The translations under genes were made by a program, and so were the position numbers. 5,774 bases of DNA from Thermoanaerobacterales bacterium. GTDB taxonomy: Bacteria > Bacillota > Thermosediminibacteria > Thermosediminibacterales > Tepidanaerobacteraceae. The stretch is taken from assembly GCA_012841995.1 (NCBI GenBank), contig DUTQ01000180.1:1-5774 (forward strand), given 5' to 3'. Numbering within the stretch: the stretch's first letter is position 1; each line of letters begins with the position of its first letter. Under the pieces are notes generated by a model, which saw only the letters and a list, made by a program, of their open reading frames with translations, was not told the origin of the DNA and ran no database searches. Of the stretch, positions 1 through 5,586 are shown piece after piece.

Positions 1-69
1 CTTATAAATATATTATTAATAAATGATATTAAAGTTGAAACTTGCATTAAGTTAGGTAAAGTAAAATTA

Positions 70-101
70 AAAAGCTTCCAGTTTTTTCACTGGAAGCTTT
101 T
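70..101 (-). terminator. Strong intrinsic terminator of the por operon
   Basis: A perfect 13-bp stem (70-82 with 89-101) closes a 6-base loop. On the minus strand the GC part is followed by TTTTTAATTTTA, which gives the U-rich tail. It lies about 130 bases after the porB stop. The plus-strand side also ends in four T, so it could work weakly in the other direction. Confidence 0.9.
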
Positions 102-104
102 CGG

Positions 105-119
105 GCGAGCAAAGCTCGC
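105..119. repeat. Small GC-rich hairpin next to the por terminator
   Basis: GCGAGC (105-110) and GCTCGC (114-119) form a perfect 6-bp stem around AAA. It is only three bases from the larger terminator, so minus-strand transcripts pass two hairpins in tandem. It may protect the 3' end or be part of a degraded repeat; neither is proven. Confidence 0.6.
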
Positions 120-120
120 T

Positions 121-233
121 CTGATTTTGCAAGCTAAAGCTCTATTCAAGTAAGACCATTGTCTAATAACAGGCAGGCATAGAGGTCTGCCCTATTTTGG
201 ACTAAATATTTTGGAACCGTCCCTAAAAATTCA
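121..233. other. porB 3' non-coding region with short dyad and RAYT/REP-like motif
   Basis: No gene is seen here. GGCAGGC (172-178) and GTCTGCC (185-191) form a 7-bp stem with one G-T pair and a 6-base loop. TATTTTGGA occurs twice, at 193-201 and 207-215. On the minus strand GGGACGGTTCC (223-213) resembles the short GGGACGGTTC repeats I recall as scattered through many Firmicutes genomes, often near REP-associated IS200-like transposases. No matching inverted partner or transposase is present, so at most this is a remnant. Confidence 0.4.
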
Positions 234-1178
234 TTATCTTGGAGGAAGTTCCTGTGGTTCACCACAGCGCTCTAATAGAGCCAACCACCTATCATCAATT
301 TCCTTTTGAATTCGCTTTATCATGTGCTCATTTCCCGGGGTAAACAGATGGCGAAATCTCCCTTGTGGCTTTAAAAACTCTTCAATCGGAACATACTTTT
401 TCGGCTTGTGGTTTAATATCCACTTACCGTCTTCCACTTCGTAAATAGGCCAAAAACGGGTCTCAACGGCAATTTTGCACAACTCCACAATATCAGGCGT
501 ATTATACCTCCACCCTCTCGGGCAAGGAGAAAGCATATTTATAAAGGCTGGCCCTTCAACATCAAACGCCTTTTTTGCCTTTTTGTGGACATCCTGCCAA
601 TTGCTTATTGAAGCCTGTGCCGCATAAGGTATATTATGTGCGGCCATAATGGCTGTAAGATCTTTTCTTGGCTGCTGTTTTCCCGGTACAACTTTTCCCG
701 CAGGGCTTGTAGTAGTATCTGCACCCATAGGAGTAGCACTTGAACGCTGAATGCCAGTATTCATGTAAGCTCCATTATCAAGGCAAACATAAACCATATT
801 ATGCCCTCTTTCCATTGCACCAGAGAGAGACTGCAAACCGATGTCATATGTTCCACCATCACCGCCAAATGCTACAAACTTAAAATCATCCTTTAATTTT
901 CCCTGTTTTTTCAAAGACCTGTAAGCTGCTTCTACCCCACTCAATGTTGCGCCGGCGTTTTCAAAGGCATTGTGTATAAACGAGCAATTCCACGCTGTAT
1001 ATGGATAAATGGTAGTAGCTACTTCCAAGCAGCCTGTAGCACATCCCACAACAACATTATCATCTTCTGCCGCATTTAAAATCATTCTTGTAGAAATGCC
1101 GTGGCCACAGCCTGCACAAAGCCTATGACCTCCTGCAAGTCTTTCCGGAACCTTTGAAAGCTGTTTTAATGTAGCCAT
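234..1178 (-). CDS. porB: 2-oxoacid (probably pyruvate):ferredoxin oxidoreductase, beta subunit
   Basis: This is the thiamine-diphosphate-binding subunit of a four-subunit pyruvate/2-oxoacid:ferredoxin oxidoreductase, a cytoplasmic enzyme that decarboxylates a 2-oxoacid and passes electrons to ferredoxin while forming acyl-CoA. The 314-residue length fits the family. The TPP/Mg motif starts at GDG 106-108 and ends at N135; N140 in the following NTG matches the substrate-contacting Asn of single-chain PFOR. Expected ligands of the proximal [4Fe-4S] cluster are C21 and C24 (CAGC), C50 (ATGC) and C219 (SPCP); C46 is an additional cysteine. The ATG at 1178 is preceded by AGGAGGTG, which overlaps the porA stop codon, so translation is probably coupled to porA. 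It is the last gene of the operon, about 130 bases before a strong terminator. The family is certain; pyruvate rather than 2-oxoisovalerate or another 2-oxoacid as substrate is inferred. Confidence 0.95.
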   Translation of the reverse strand: MATLKQLSKVPERLAGGHRLCAGCGHGISTRMILNAAEDDNVVVGCATGCLEVATTIYPYTAWNCSFIHNAFENAGATLSGVEAAYRSLKKQGKLKDDFKFVAFGGDGGTYDIGLQSLSGAMERGHNMVYVCLDNGAYMNTGIQRSSATPMGADTTTSPAGKVVPGKQQPRKDLTAIMAAHNIPYAAQASISNWQDVHKKAKKAFDVEGPAFINMLSPCPRGWRYNTPDIVELCKIAVETRFWPIYEVEDGKWILNHKPKKYVPIEEFLKPQGRFRHLFTPGNEHMIKRIQKEIDDRWLALLERCGEPQELPPR

Positions 1179-1188
1179 TTTGCACCTC

Positions 1189-2370
1189 CTATTCTCTAAG
1201 TCCTAAATAGTTTACAACTTTATCTGTCTTGCCGGATTTCACAATTTCATCTAGCTCATTAAATACCTGCTCTACATCCTCTAATCGCAAGTCTCGTCCA
1301 CCTAAACCATAAACATAGTTTATAACCTTTATATCGTTTTTCAGGTCATAAAGGGCAGCTCTCACATCAGCAAACATGGGGCCTCCCAATGTTGAAAAGG
1401 TCTCGGCCCTATCTAAAACAGCTACAGCCTTTACACCCTTTAAAGCAGTAGAAATCTCCTCAAATGGAAAAGGTCTGAATGCTCTAGGCTTTAGAACTCC
1501 AACCTTCATGCCTTTTGCCCTAAGCTCGTCTACCACACCCTTGGCACTGCCTGCAGCCGAATTGAGCAGTACAACTGCCATATCGGCATCATCCAGTTTA
1601 TAAGTTTCTATCAGGCCATAAGGTCTGCCTGAAACTTTCTCAAACTCCTTACCAACATCTTCGATTACTTTTTTTGCGGCTTCCATAGCAGCAACCTGTT
1701 GGCGTCGGTGTTCAAAATAAAAGTCATACATATCCAAATTACCCATGGAAATAGGATTCTTTACATCAAGCAAAAACTCTTCAGGGTTGTAAATACCTAC
1801 AAAGTTTTTAACGGTTTCATCATCAAGCACCTCTAGAATATCAAGAGCATGGCTTGTAATAAAGCCGTCCAGATTTACCATGACAGGTAGTAAAACATCC
1901 GGATGTTCTGCAATCCTAACAGCTTGTATCATATTATCATAAGCCTCTTGAGCGTTTTCGGAGAAGAGCTGTATTACTCCTGAATTGGTCAGACCCATGG
2001 CATCACTGTGGTCACAGTGGATATTTATAGGGCCACTCAAGGCACGATTTGCTACAGGAAATACTATAGGCAATCTCATAGCTGATGCGATATATACAAC
2101 TTCAAACATCAGAGCAAGGCCCTGACTTGATGTAGCAGTCATAGTGCGAGCCCCGGCCGAAGCAGCACCTACAGCTGCACTCATTGCACTGTGTTCACTT
2201 TCAACAGCAACAAATTCTGTATCAACTTGACCGTTATTTACAAAGTTTGAGAAAAACTGCACGATTTCAGTCTGGGGTGTAATGGGATAAGCTGCAACAA
2301 CATCTGGGTTTATCTGCTTCATAGCTTGGGCAACAGCTTCATTGCCAGTAAGTGCGACTCTATTATTCAT
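1189..2370 (-). CDS. porA: 2-oxoacid (probably pyruvate):ferredoxin oxidoreductase, alpha subunit
   Basis: This is the alpha subunit, which forms the active site together with PorB. The 393 residues are the normal length. The N-terminal pyrimidine-binding domain (about 1-230) contains GNEAVA at 9-14, the hallmark YPITPQT at 28-34 (T31 matches the substrate-binding Thr of single-chain PFOR), the SEH acid E59 expected to contact the TPP aminopyrimidine, TSSQG at 80-84, and R109 in NRALSGP, matching the substrate-binding Arg. The C-terminal transketolase-C-like domain (about 260-380) contains LKPRAFRPFP near 293-302 and a GLGGRD motif at 355-360. The start ATG at 2370 overlaps the end of porD by 8 bases and is preceded by AAGGAGG with a 9-base spacer, so translation is coupled. 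Substrate is not certain from sequence: VorA and PorA are close relatives. No defect is seen. Confidence 0.95.
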   Translation of the reverse strand: MNNRVALTGNEAVAQAMKQINPDVVAAYPITPQTEIVQFFSNFVNNGQVDTEFVAVESEHSAMSAAVGAASAGARTMTATSSQGLALMFEVVYIASAMRLPIVFPVANRALSGPINIHCDHSDAMGLTNSGVIQLFSENAQEAYDNMIQAVRIAEHPDVLLPVMVNLDGFITSHALDILEVLDDETVKNFVGIYNPEEFLLDVKNPISMGNLDMYDFYFEHRRQQVAAMEAAKKVIEDVGKEFEKVSGRPYGLIETYKLDDADMAVVLLNSAAGSAKGVVDELRAKGMKVGVLKPRAFRPFPFEEISTALKGVKAVAVLDRAETFSTLGGPMFADVRAALYDLKNDIKVINYVYGLGGRDLRLEDVEQVFNELDEIVKSGKTDKVVNYLGLRE

Positions 2371-2746
2371 CCTTTTTCGCCTCCTTCTTCTTTAACGGCT
2401 GTTGTTCCTCTGTAATCATATCTATAGCATGAGCAGGGCAAACATTGGCACATATCCCACATCCCTTACAATGCTTGTAATCAAATGAATCAAACTTCTC
2501 ATTTGTAACTATTATTGAAGCATCAGGGCAATATCTCCAGCAAATAAGGCAATGTATACATCTTTCCTCATTCCATACTGGCTTTAGAGTTCTCCAATCT
2601 CCGGTTTCATAAGAATTTGAATTACCCGGCTCATATATGTTTCCTGCCTTTGTCAGTTCCTTCCATGGCAGGTCAGAGTTTATGGCTTTGGTTCGCCTCC
2701 CCTGACCAAAATTTTTGTTACATGGATTCCCAACACCTGATGTCAT
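2363..2746 (-). CDS. porD: 2-oxoacid:ferredoxin oxidoreductase, delta subunit (2[4Fe-4S] ferredoxin-like)
   Basis: This is the electron-transfer subunit of the oxidoreductase, passing electrons from the TPP-proximal cluster to external ferredoxin. Two complete CxxCxxCxxxCP motifs are visible: C63, C66, C69, C73 and C93, C96, C99, C103, enough for two [4Fe-4S] clusters. The segment before them (EPGNSNSYETGDWRTLKPVW, 39-58) is the characteristic PorD lead-in. At 127 residues it is longer than the roughly 100 usual for PorD: about 20 extra residues at the N-terminus, including a lone Cys9, and a charged Lys/Glu-rich tail after 118. The ATG at 2746 is well supported, because AGGAGGTGA (2762-2754) precedes it and it forms an ATGA overlap with the porC stop. 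I see no good alternative start that would remove the extension. Confidence 0.93.
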   Translation of the reverse strand: MTSGVGNPCNKNFGQGRRTKAINSDLPWKELTKAGNIYEPGNSNSYETGDWRTLKPVWNEERCIHCLICWRYCPDASIIVTNEKFDSFDYKHCKGCGICANVCPAHAIDMITEEQQPLKKKEAKKDE

Positions 2747-3321
2747 TCACTCTTCACCTCCTGATACGCCCTCTTTATTGCTTCAAGATTTCCTTCTATC
2801 ACTTCAGGCTTAGACTTAAATTTCTTTGAAAGCTGACCTCTTACTTTATCAAAAAACTCATCAAATGGCAGTAAGTTTGTGGCCTTCACAAAAGCCCCCA
2901 TCAACGGGGTATTTGGAATAACCCTGCCAATTGTTTCAAGAGAAATTTGATTTGCATCAACGGTAAATAACTTACCATCGTCAAGACCTAACAATTCCCT
3001 TACTTCACTAGGGGTTTTAGTGGTGTTAATAATATAGATGCCATCCTCGCCAACACCCTGTGTAATCTTGGCCTTACCTAAAAGAGTAGCATCAAGAACT
3101 ATAACTATTTCTGGGTTTACTACATTTGAGTGAATATGGATTTTTTCATCACTAATACGGTTAAACGCAAGGATTGGCGCACCCATCCTCTCGGGGCCGT
3201 ATTCAGGAAAGCCCTGTACATATTTCCCCATTTCTGCAACCACTTCTGCTAGCATCAAAGCTGCTGTCTTTGCGCCTTGGCCTCCTCGGCCATGCCAGCG
3301 TATCTCCAACACTTTTGCCAT
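2743..3321 (-). CDS. porC: 2-oxoacid:ferredoxin oxidoreductase, gamma subunit
   Basis: This is the gamma subunit (192 residues) and the first gene of the por operon. It has the family's glycine-rich N-terminal signature HGRGGQGAKTAA (10-21), the YGPERMGAPI block (41-50) where CoA-side contacts are made in the family, and the NTPLMGAF motif (137-144). I place the start at the ATG at 3321. The reading frame stays open to a TTG at 3342, but the AAAGGAGG ribosome binding site (3339-3332) lies inside that extension, 10 bases before the ATG, and the family N-terminus matches MAKVLEIRWHGRGGQG. The 3' end overlaps porD by four bases (ATGA). In fused enzymes this domain is part of a single PFOR polypeptide; here it is separate, as in archaeal and Thermotoga-type enzymes. 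Confidence 0.94.
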   Translation of the reverse strand: MAKVLEIRWHGRGGQGAKTAALMLAEVVAEMGKYVQGFPEYGPERMGAPILAFNRISDEKIHIHSNVVNPEIVIVLDATLLGKAKITQGVGEDGIYIINTTKTPSEVRELLGLDDGKLFTVDANQISLETIGRVIPNTPLMGAFVKATNLLPFDEFFDKVRGQLSKKFKSKPEVIEGNLEAIKRAYQEVKSE

Positions 3322-3331
3322 ATTTTGATTT

Positions 3332-3339
3332 CCTCCTTT
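3332..3339 (-). promoter_or_regulatory. porC ribosome binding site that fixes the start codon
   Basis: AAAGGAGG is placed 10 bases before the ATG at 3321. It lies inside the longer open frame that begins at TTG 3342 and so argues against that upstream start. Confidence 0.85.
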
Positions 3340-3343
3340 CAAT

Positions 3344-3371
3344 TGCCTTTATTTTTAGCCTTGTTTAAAAG
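3344..3371 (-). repeat. Copy of the yaaL 3' end in the por leader (28 bp)
   Basis: These 28 bases match 3866-3893, the last codons of yaaL, at 27 of 28 positions (single difference at 3350/3872). Read in the yaaL frame on the minus strand the copy gives LLNKAKNKGN and then a TGA stop, while yaaL ends LLNKAKNQGISS. Immediately upstream the same frame has a stop codon and no further clear similarity. It ends just before the porC ribosome binding site and looks like a pseudogene scrap or duplication junction. Confidence 0.8.
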
Positions 3372-3404
3372 GTGATATGCTTATCTACCCTAAAAACAAA
3401 GAGC

Positions 3405-3433
3405 TTAAAATACTCATACTTATATTCTGTCTA
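3405..3433 (-). promoter_or_regulatory. Weak candidate promoter for the por operon
   Basis: TAGACA (3433-3428, five of six to TTGACA) is followed after 17 bases by TTTTAA (3410-3405, three of six to TATAAT). A TATAAG at 3424-3419 has no acceptable -35 partner. A promoter must lie between the bofA terminator and porC if termination is efficient, but this exact placement is uncertain. Confidence 0.35.
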
Positions 3434-3475
3434 AAAAACATAATAATAAAACATAAACCAAATATAGCTTTATAC

Positions 3476-3502
3476 AAAAAAACCTTCGCTGTTTGGCGAA
3501 GG
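3476..3502 (-). terminator. Intrinsic terminator after bofA
   Basis: A perfect 7-bp stem, CCTTCGC (3483-3489) with GCGAAGG (3496-3502), has a 6-base loop. On the minus strand it is followed by seven T (3482-3476) and preceded by six T. It begins 25 bases after the bofA stop and separates yaaL-bofA from por. Confidence 0.92.
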
Positions 3503-3526
3503 AAAAAATCTTCTTCTTTTTGTTCT

Positions 3527-3799
3527 TTAGACGGCCAATATATACTTTAAAATTAAAAGCATAATTATTCCTGGCACTCCAAAAAACCCAACAACAAGAG
3601 CAGTAACAGCGTTTAATGCTAAATGGATTCCCACATAGCCACCTATAAAATTTAAAATAAGTAGAACAATACCACCTATTATTGCGTTATATATAAGCTT
3701 TAAAAGAATTTTCAGGGGCATTATCATGATGCGACCTACTAAATATAGAAGAAATAGGCCAAATGCGTAAGCCATGATTGTGATAAAATCTATATGCAC
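3527..3799 (-). CDS. bofA: BofA, pro-sigma-K processing inhibitor (small integral membrane protein)
   Basis: This small, very hydrophobic protein matches BofA, which in Bacillus holds the intramembrane protease SpoIVFB inactive in the mother cell until the forespore signal allows pro-sigma-K cleavage. About 90 residues, with hydrophobic stretches near 5-25, 33-52 and 60-88. The C-terminal GVPGI (74-78) is a family hallmark. N50, N63 and T66 have the same spacing (13 and 3) as the functionally important N48, N61 and T64 that I recall for B. subtilis BofA; the correspondence is inferred. The start is taken as GTG 3799 because GGGGGTGG (3812-3805) lies just upstream at normal spacing; an in-frame GTG at 3808 overlaps that site and is unlikely. 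The gene follows yaaL by 55 bases with no terminator visible between, and is followed by a strong terminator. It is strong evidence for a spore former. Confidence 0.9.
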   Translation of the reverse strand: MHIDFITIMAYAFGLFLLYLVGRIMIMPLKILLKLIYNAIIGGIVLLILNFIGGYVGIHLALNAVTALVVGFFGVPGIIMLLILKYILAV

Positions 3800-3804
3800 T
3801 AAAA

Positions 3805-3812
3805 CCACCCCC
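3805..3812 (-). promoter_or_regulatory. bofA ribosome binding site
   Basis: GGGGGTGG resembles the GGAGGTG consensus. The G run is eight bases before GTG 3799, which selects that codon over the in-frame GTG at 3808 that the site overlaps. Confidence 0.7.
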
Positions 3813-3854
3813 GTGAAATCTTTTGTATTTGTCTAATTTATTCTATTGCACATC

Positions 3855-4148
3855 TTAACTGGATATGCCTTGATTTTTAGCCTTGTTTAAAAGATAAATA
3901 TATTTTCTTTTTGCAGCCTCTTCCAAAAAGATGGCATGGTCTATAAGTTCAGGCTCTGTCACACACTCAAAGTACTGTTGGGCCTTTTGCCATTCTTGAT
4001 ATGACTTTTTAATTTCTTCTTCAAGAGCAAATTCTGGTGTGCTTAAGTTTTCATCATCCTCAAGAAAAAACTTAGACGATGCTTCATAGATAGAACGCAA
4101 GAAACCGTCTTTTGCCTCATAAATAGAACGCAAAAAATCTGTTGACAT
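3855..4148 (-). CDS. yaaL: YaaL-like DUF2508 family protein with duplicated N-terminal motif
   Basis: This 97-residue soluble, charged, probably helical protein has the DUF2508/YaaL C-terminal half: an EW..A..YF.CVTEPELIDHAI core (52-72) followed by AAKRKYIYLLNKAKNQGI (78-95). Its biochemical function is unknown. In Bacillus, yaaL lies directly before bofA after recR; the yaaL-bofA order is kept here but the upstream neighbour is a peptidase gene. The start is taken at ATG 4148: AGGGAG lies 9 bases upstream of it, whereas the in-frame ATG at 4157 abuts that site. Residues 1-40 are unlike the family core and contain FLRSIYEA twice (5-12 and 16-23). The ribosome binding site can pair with the leader (see 4147-4238). 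The assignment rests on the C-terminal motif plus synteny with bofA. Confidence 0.82.
   Translation of the reverse strand: MSTDFLRSIYEAKDGFLRSIYEASSKFFLEDDENLSTPEFALEEEIKKSYQEWQKAQQYFECVTEPELIDHAIFLEEAAKRKYIYLLNKAKNQGISS
3866..3893 (-). repeat. Second member of the 28-bp repeat, within yaaL
   Basis: This is the coding copy, the end of yaaL encoding LLNKAKNQG. The partner lies 522 bases away at 3344-3371 in the same orientation, so the pair brackets bofA and its terminator. Confidence 0.8.
4080..4136 (-). repeat. Tandem 33-bp duplication in the yaaL 5' coding region
   Basis: Two 24-base cores, 4136-4113 and 4103-4080, both encode FLRSIYEA and have a period of 33 bases (11 codons). They are identical at 21 of 24 positions, and the three differences are third-position synonymous changes (TTT/TTC, ATT/ATC, GAG/GAA). 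Confidence 0.9.
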
Positions 4149-4238
4149 TCGCTTCATCTCCCTGAATAAAATAAGTATTCATTAGAAATTCTATCCAGTT
4201 TTAAATATCAATATTCAAAAAGGAGATGTCTAGCGAAT
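4147..4238 (-). promoter_or_regulatory. Leader stem that pairs the yaaL ribosome binding site and start region
   Basis: In the minus-strand RNA three helices line up: 4238-4232 with 4153-4147 (7 bp, ATTCGCT/AGCGAAT), 4228-4222 with 4161-4155 (7 bp, CATCTCC/GGAGATG), and 4217-4212 with 4168-4163 (6 bp, TGAATA/TATTCA). Only small internal loops (3x1 and 4x1) separate them, and the apical loop is about 43 bases. The 3' arm contains most of the AGGGAG ribosome binding site, the ATG at 4157 and the first two bases of the ATG at 4148. The 5' arm begins about 6 bases after the predicted transcription start. The pairing is seen; translational control is inferred. Confidence 0.55.
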
Positions 4239-4251
4239 TTTAATTTATATG

Positions 4252-4279
4252 ATTATACCATAATTTGATAATAAAACAA
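4252..4279 (-). promoter_or_regulatory. Sigma-A-type extended -10 promoter for yaaL-bofA
   Basis: A perfect TATAAT (4257-4252) is preceded by TGG, making an extended -10. TTGTTT (4279-4274, matching the TTG of TTGACA) lies 16 bases upstream. Transcription would begin near 4245, giving a leader of about 97 bases before ATG 4148. No clear sporulation-sigma consensus was recognised instead. Confidence 0.65.
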
Positions 4280-4341
4280 ATTGTTTTTCCTTAAATCGAA
4301 TCCGACCATATATTCTCTTAATAAGAAAATTGATATAATAA

Positions 4342-4383
4342 AATCCAATAATTACCAGATTCGTCACCGATAATTATTGGATT
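4342..4383 (-). terminator. Intrinsic terminator of the M24 peptidase gene
   Basis: A perfect 13-bp stem (4342-4354 with 4371-4383) encloses a 16-base loop and is followed on the minus strand by TTATTATATC. The stem is AT-rich and the T tract is interrupted, so efficiency may be moderate. It lies 56 bases after the peptidase stop. On the plus strand the stem is followed by GGCTTTTTG, so it could also act in the other direction. Confidence 0.75.
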
Positions 4384-4439
4384 GGCTTTTTGTAAAAAAT
4401 ATCAACATCTTTTTATAATACAAAAGGTGTGATTCGTAT

Positions 4440-5537
4440 TTAGACTATCTTCATTTCCTTTGAGGCCTTGTTTATCGGAACTCCCACACCGTTTTCAATA
4501 ACCACAATATCCTCTACTCTCATACCAAACTTATCTGGGATATATATTCCCGGTTCAATGCTAAAAGCCATGCCATTTCGAAGCTTTAAGTCATTTCCCT
4601 CTCTTATGTATGGCCCTTCGTGGACATCCATTCCTATTCCATGACCTGTCCTATTTATAAAATACTGTCCATATCCGGCCTCTTTTATAATATCCCTTGC
4701 CTTTTTATCCACCTCATGAGCAGTTACACCTTCTCTTGCTGCCTTTTCAGCTTCGGTGTTTGCCTTTAAGACAATCTCATAAACCTTTCTCTGTTCACTA
4801 GTAGGCTCACCCACAAAAACTGTTCTGGAAATATCAGAGCAATACCCTTTATACTTACACCCAAAATCCAATACCATAACATCTTGTTCCTGAATGATTC
4901 TCTTGTCATCATTGTAATGGGGCCTTGAACTGTTTGGCCCTGAAGCAACAATTGTCTCAAATGCCAGTCCTTCCCCGCCAAACTCAATTAGTAATTCTTC
5001 AATCTTGTCCTTTATATCTTTTTCTGTAATCCCCGGTCGAATGTGATTTAATATTTCTGTTGCAGTTTTGTCGGCAATTTCAGCTGCCTTTTTCAAATAA
5101 CCTATTTCTTGTTCATCTTTTATAATGCGGATTTCTTCAAGAATGGGGCTTCCAACGGTAAATTTTACATCTATCACATCCTGAATTTGCAGCATATCAA
5201 CAGCTCTTATTGCATCATTTACACCTAGTATCATGTTTTCAAGGCCATAAGCCTTATTAGCTTCATTAATAGCTTTTAAAAACCCTTCTCCATCGCCCCA
5301 AACAAATATATCAACATCTTCGCCAAGTAATTCTAATGTTTCCTCATAATAAAGCTCGGGACATATGTAGAAAAAGCTCTTGTCCTTTAAAACAACCAAG
5401 CCCTTAAACCTTTCATCAGATAATGGGCTTAAACCCGTAAGATAAGCCAAGTCACCACTTGCCCCTATCACTAGTCCATCCATGTTTTTTCCCTGAATAA
5501 GCCGTGTTAAATCATCTAACCGCTTTTCAAGTAGCAT
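4440..5537 (-). CDS. M24 family metallopeptidase, Xaa-Pro aminopeptidase/dipeptidase type
   Basis: This cytoplasmic metallopeptidase is expected to cleave peptides at Xaa-Pro bonds. The 365-residue length is typical of the bacterial PepQ/YpdF/YqhT-like group. A creatinase-type N-terminal domain covers about 3-130 and the pita-bread catalytic domain about 140-360. All five dinuclear-metal ligands are visible: D224 (LDFG), D235 (SDISRT), H299 (TGHGIG), E328 (SIEPG) and E342 (RVEDI). The accessory histidines H207 (RPHYND) and H306 (VHEGPY) are also present. There is no signal peptide. The ATG at 5537 follows AAGGGGG with a 10-base spacer. The gene is followed by its own terminator, so it is probably monocistronic. 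Aminopeptidase versus dipeptidase activity cannot be decided from sequence, so I give no symbol. In many Firmicutes a gene of this group precedes efp; that partner is not in this window. Confidence 0.92.
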   Translation of the reverse strand: MLLEKRLDDLTRLIQGKNMDGLVIGASGDLAYLTGLSPLSDERFKGLVVLKDKSFFYICPELYYEETLELLGEDVDIFVWGDGEGFLKAINEANKAYGLENMILGVNDAIRAVDMLQIQDVIDVKFTVGSPILEEIRIIKDEQEIGYLKKAAEIADKTATEILNHIRPGITEKDIKDKIEELLIEFGGEGLAFETIVASGPNSSRPHYNDDKRIIQEQDVMVLDFGCKYKGYCSDISRTVFVGEPTSEQRKVYEIVLKANTEAEKAAREGVTAHEVDKKARDIIKEAGYGQYFINRTGHGIGMDVHEGPYIREGNDLKLRNGMAFSIEPGIYIPDKFGMRVEDIVVIENGVGVPINKASKEMKIV

Positions 5538-5586
5538 AATAAATTAACCCCCTTGTATATTTTTTAAATATTAAATTTAAATTTGA

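Noticed and set aside
1376..1603. 75-codon open frame on the plus strand
   Set aside because: It lies wholly opposite porA, has a low-complexity Ser/Ala/Thr composition, and is a shadow of the coding strand.
2617..2829. 70-codon open frame on the plus strand
   Set aside because: It spans the porC-porD junction antisense, has no convincing ribosome binding site and no family resemblance.
3174..3368. 64-codon open frame on the plus strand
   Set aside because: Antisense to the start of porC; the hydrophobic composition is explained by the opposite coding strand.
3361..3376. TTGTTTAA as a possible Rex redox-repressor half-site in the por leader
   Set aside because: There is no inverted second half at the required spacing, and the same bases are explained by the copied yaaL 3' end.
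3371..3390. Imperfect dyad GGTGATA/TATCTACC in the por leader as a riboswitch or attenuator
   Set aside because: The stem is short and bulged, there is no T run after it, and no known riboswitch core is present.
4216..4243. Plus-strand AAAAAGGAGATG followed by a five-codon frame, resembling a translated leader peptide
   Set aside because: The GGAG directly abuts the ATG, leaving no spacing, and the sequence is explained as the complement of the yaaL leader stem.
4766..4987. 73-codon open frame on the minus strand inside the peptidase gene
   Set aside because: It is an alternative frame within a gene whose own frame carries all five metal ligands.
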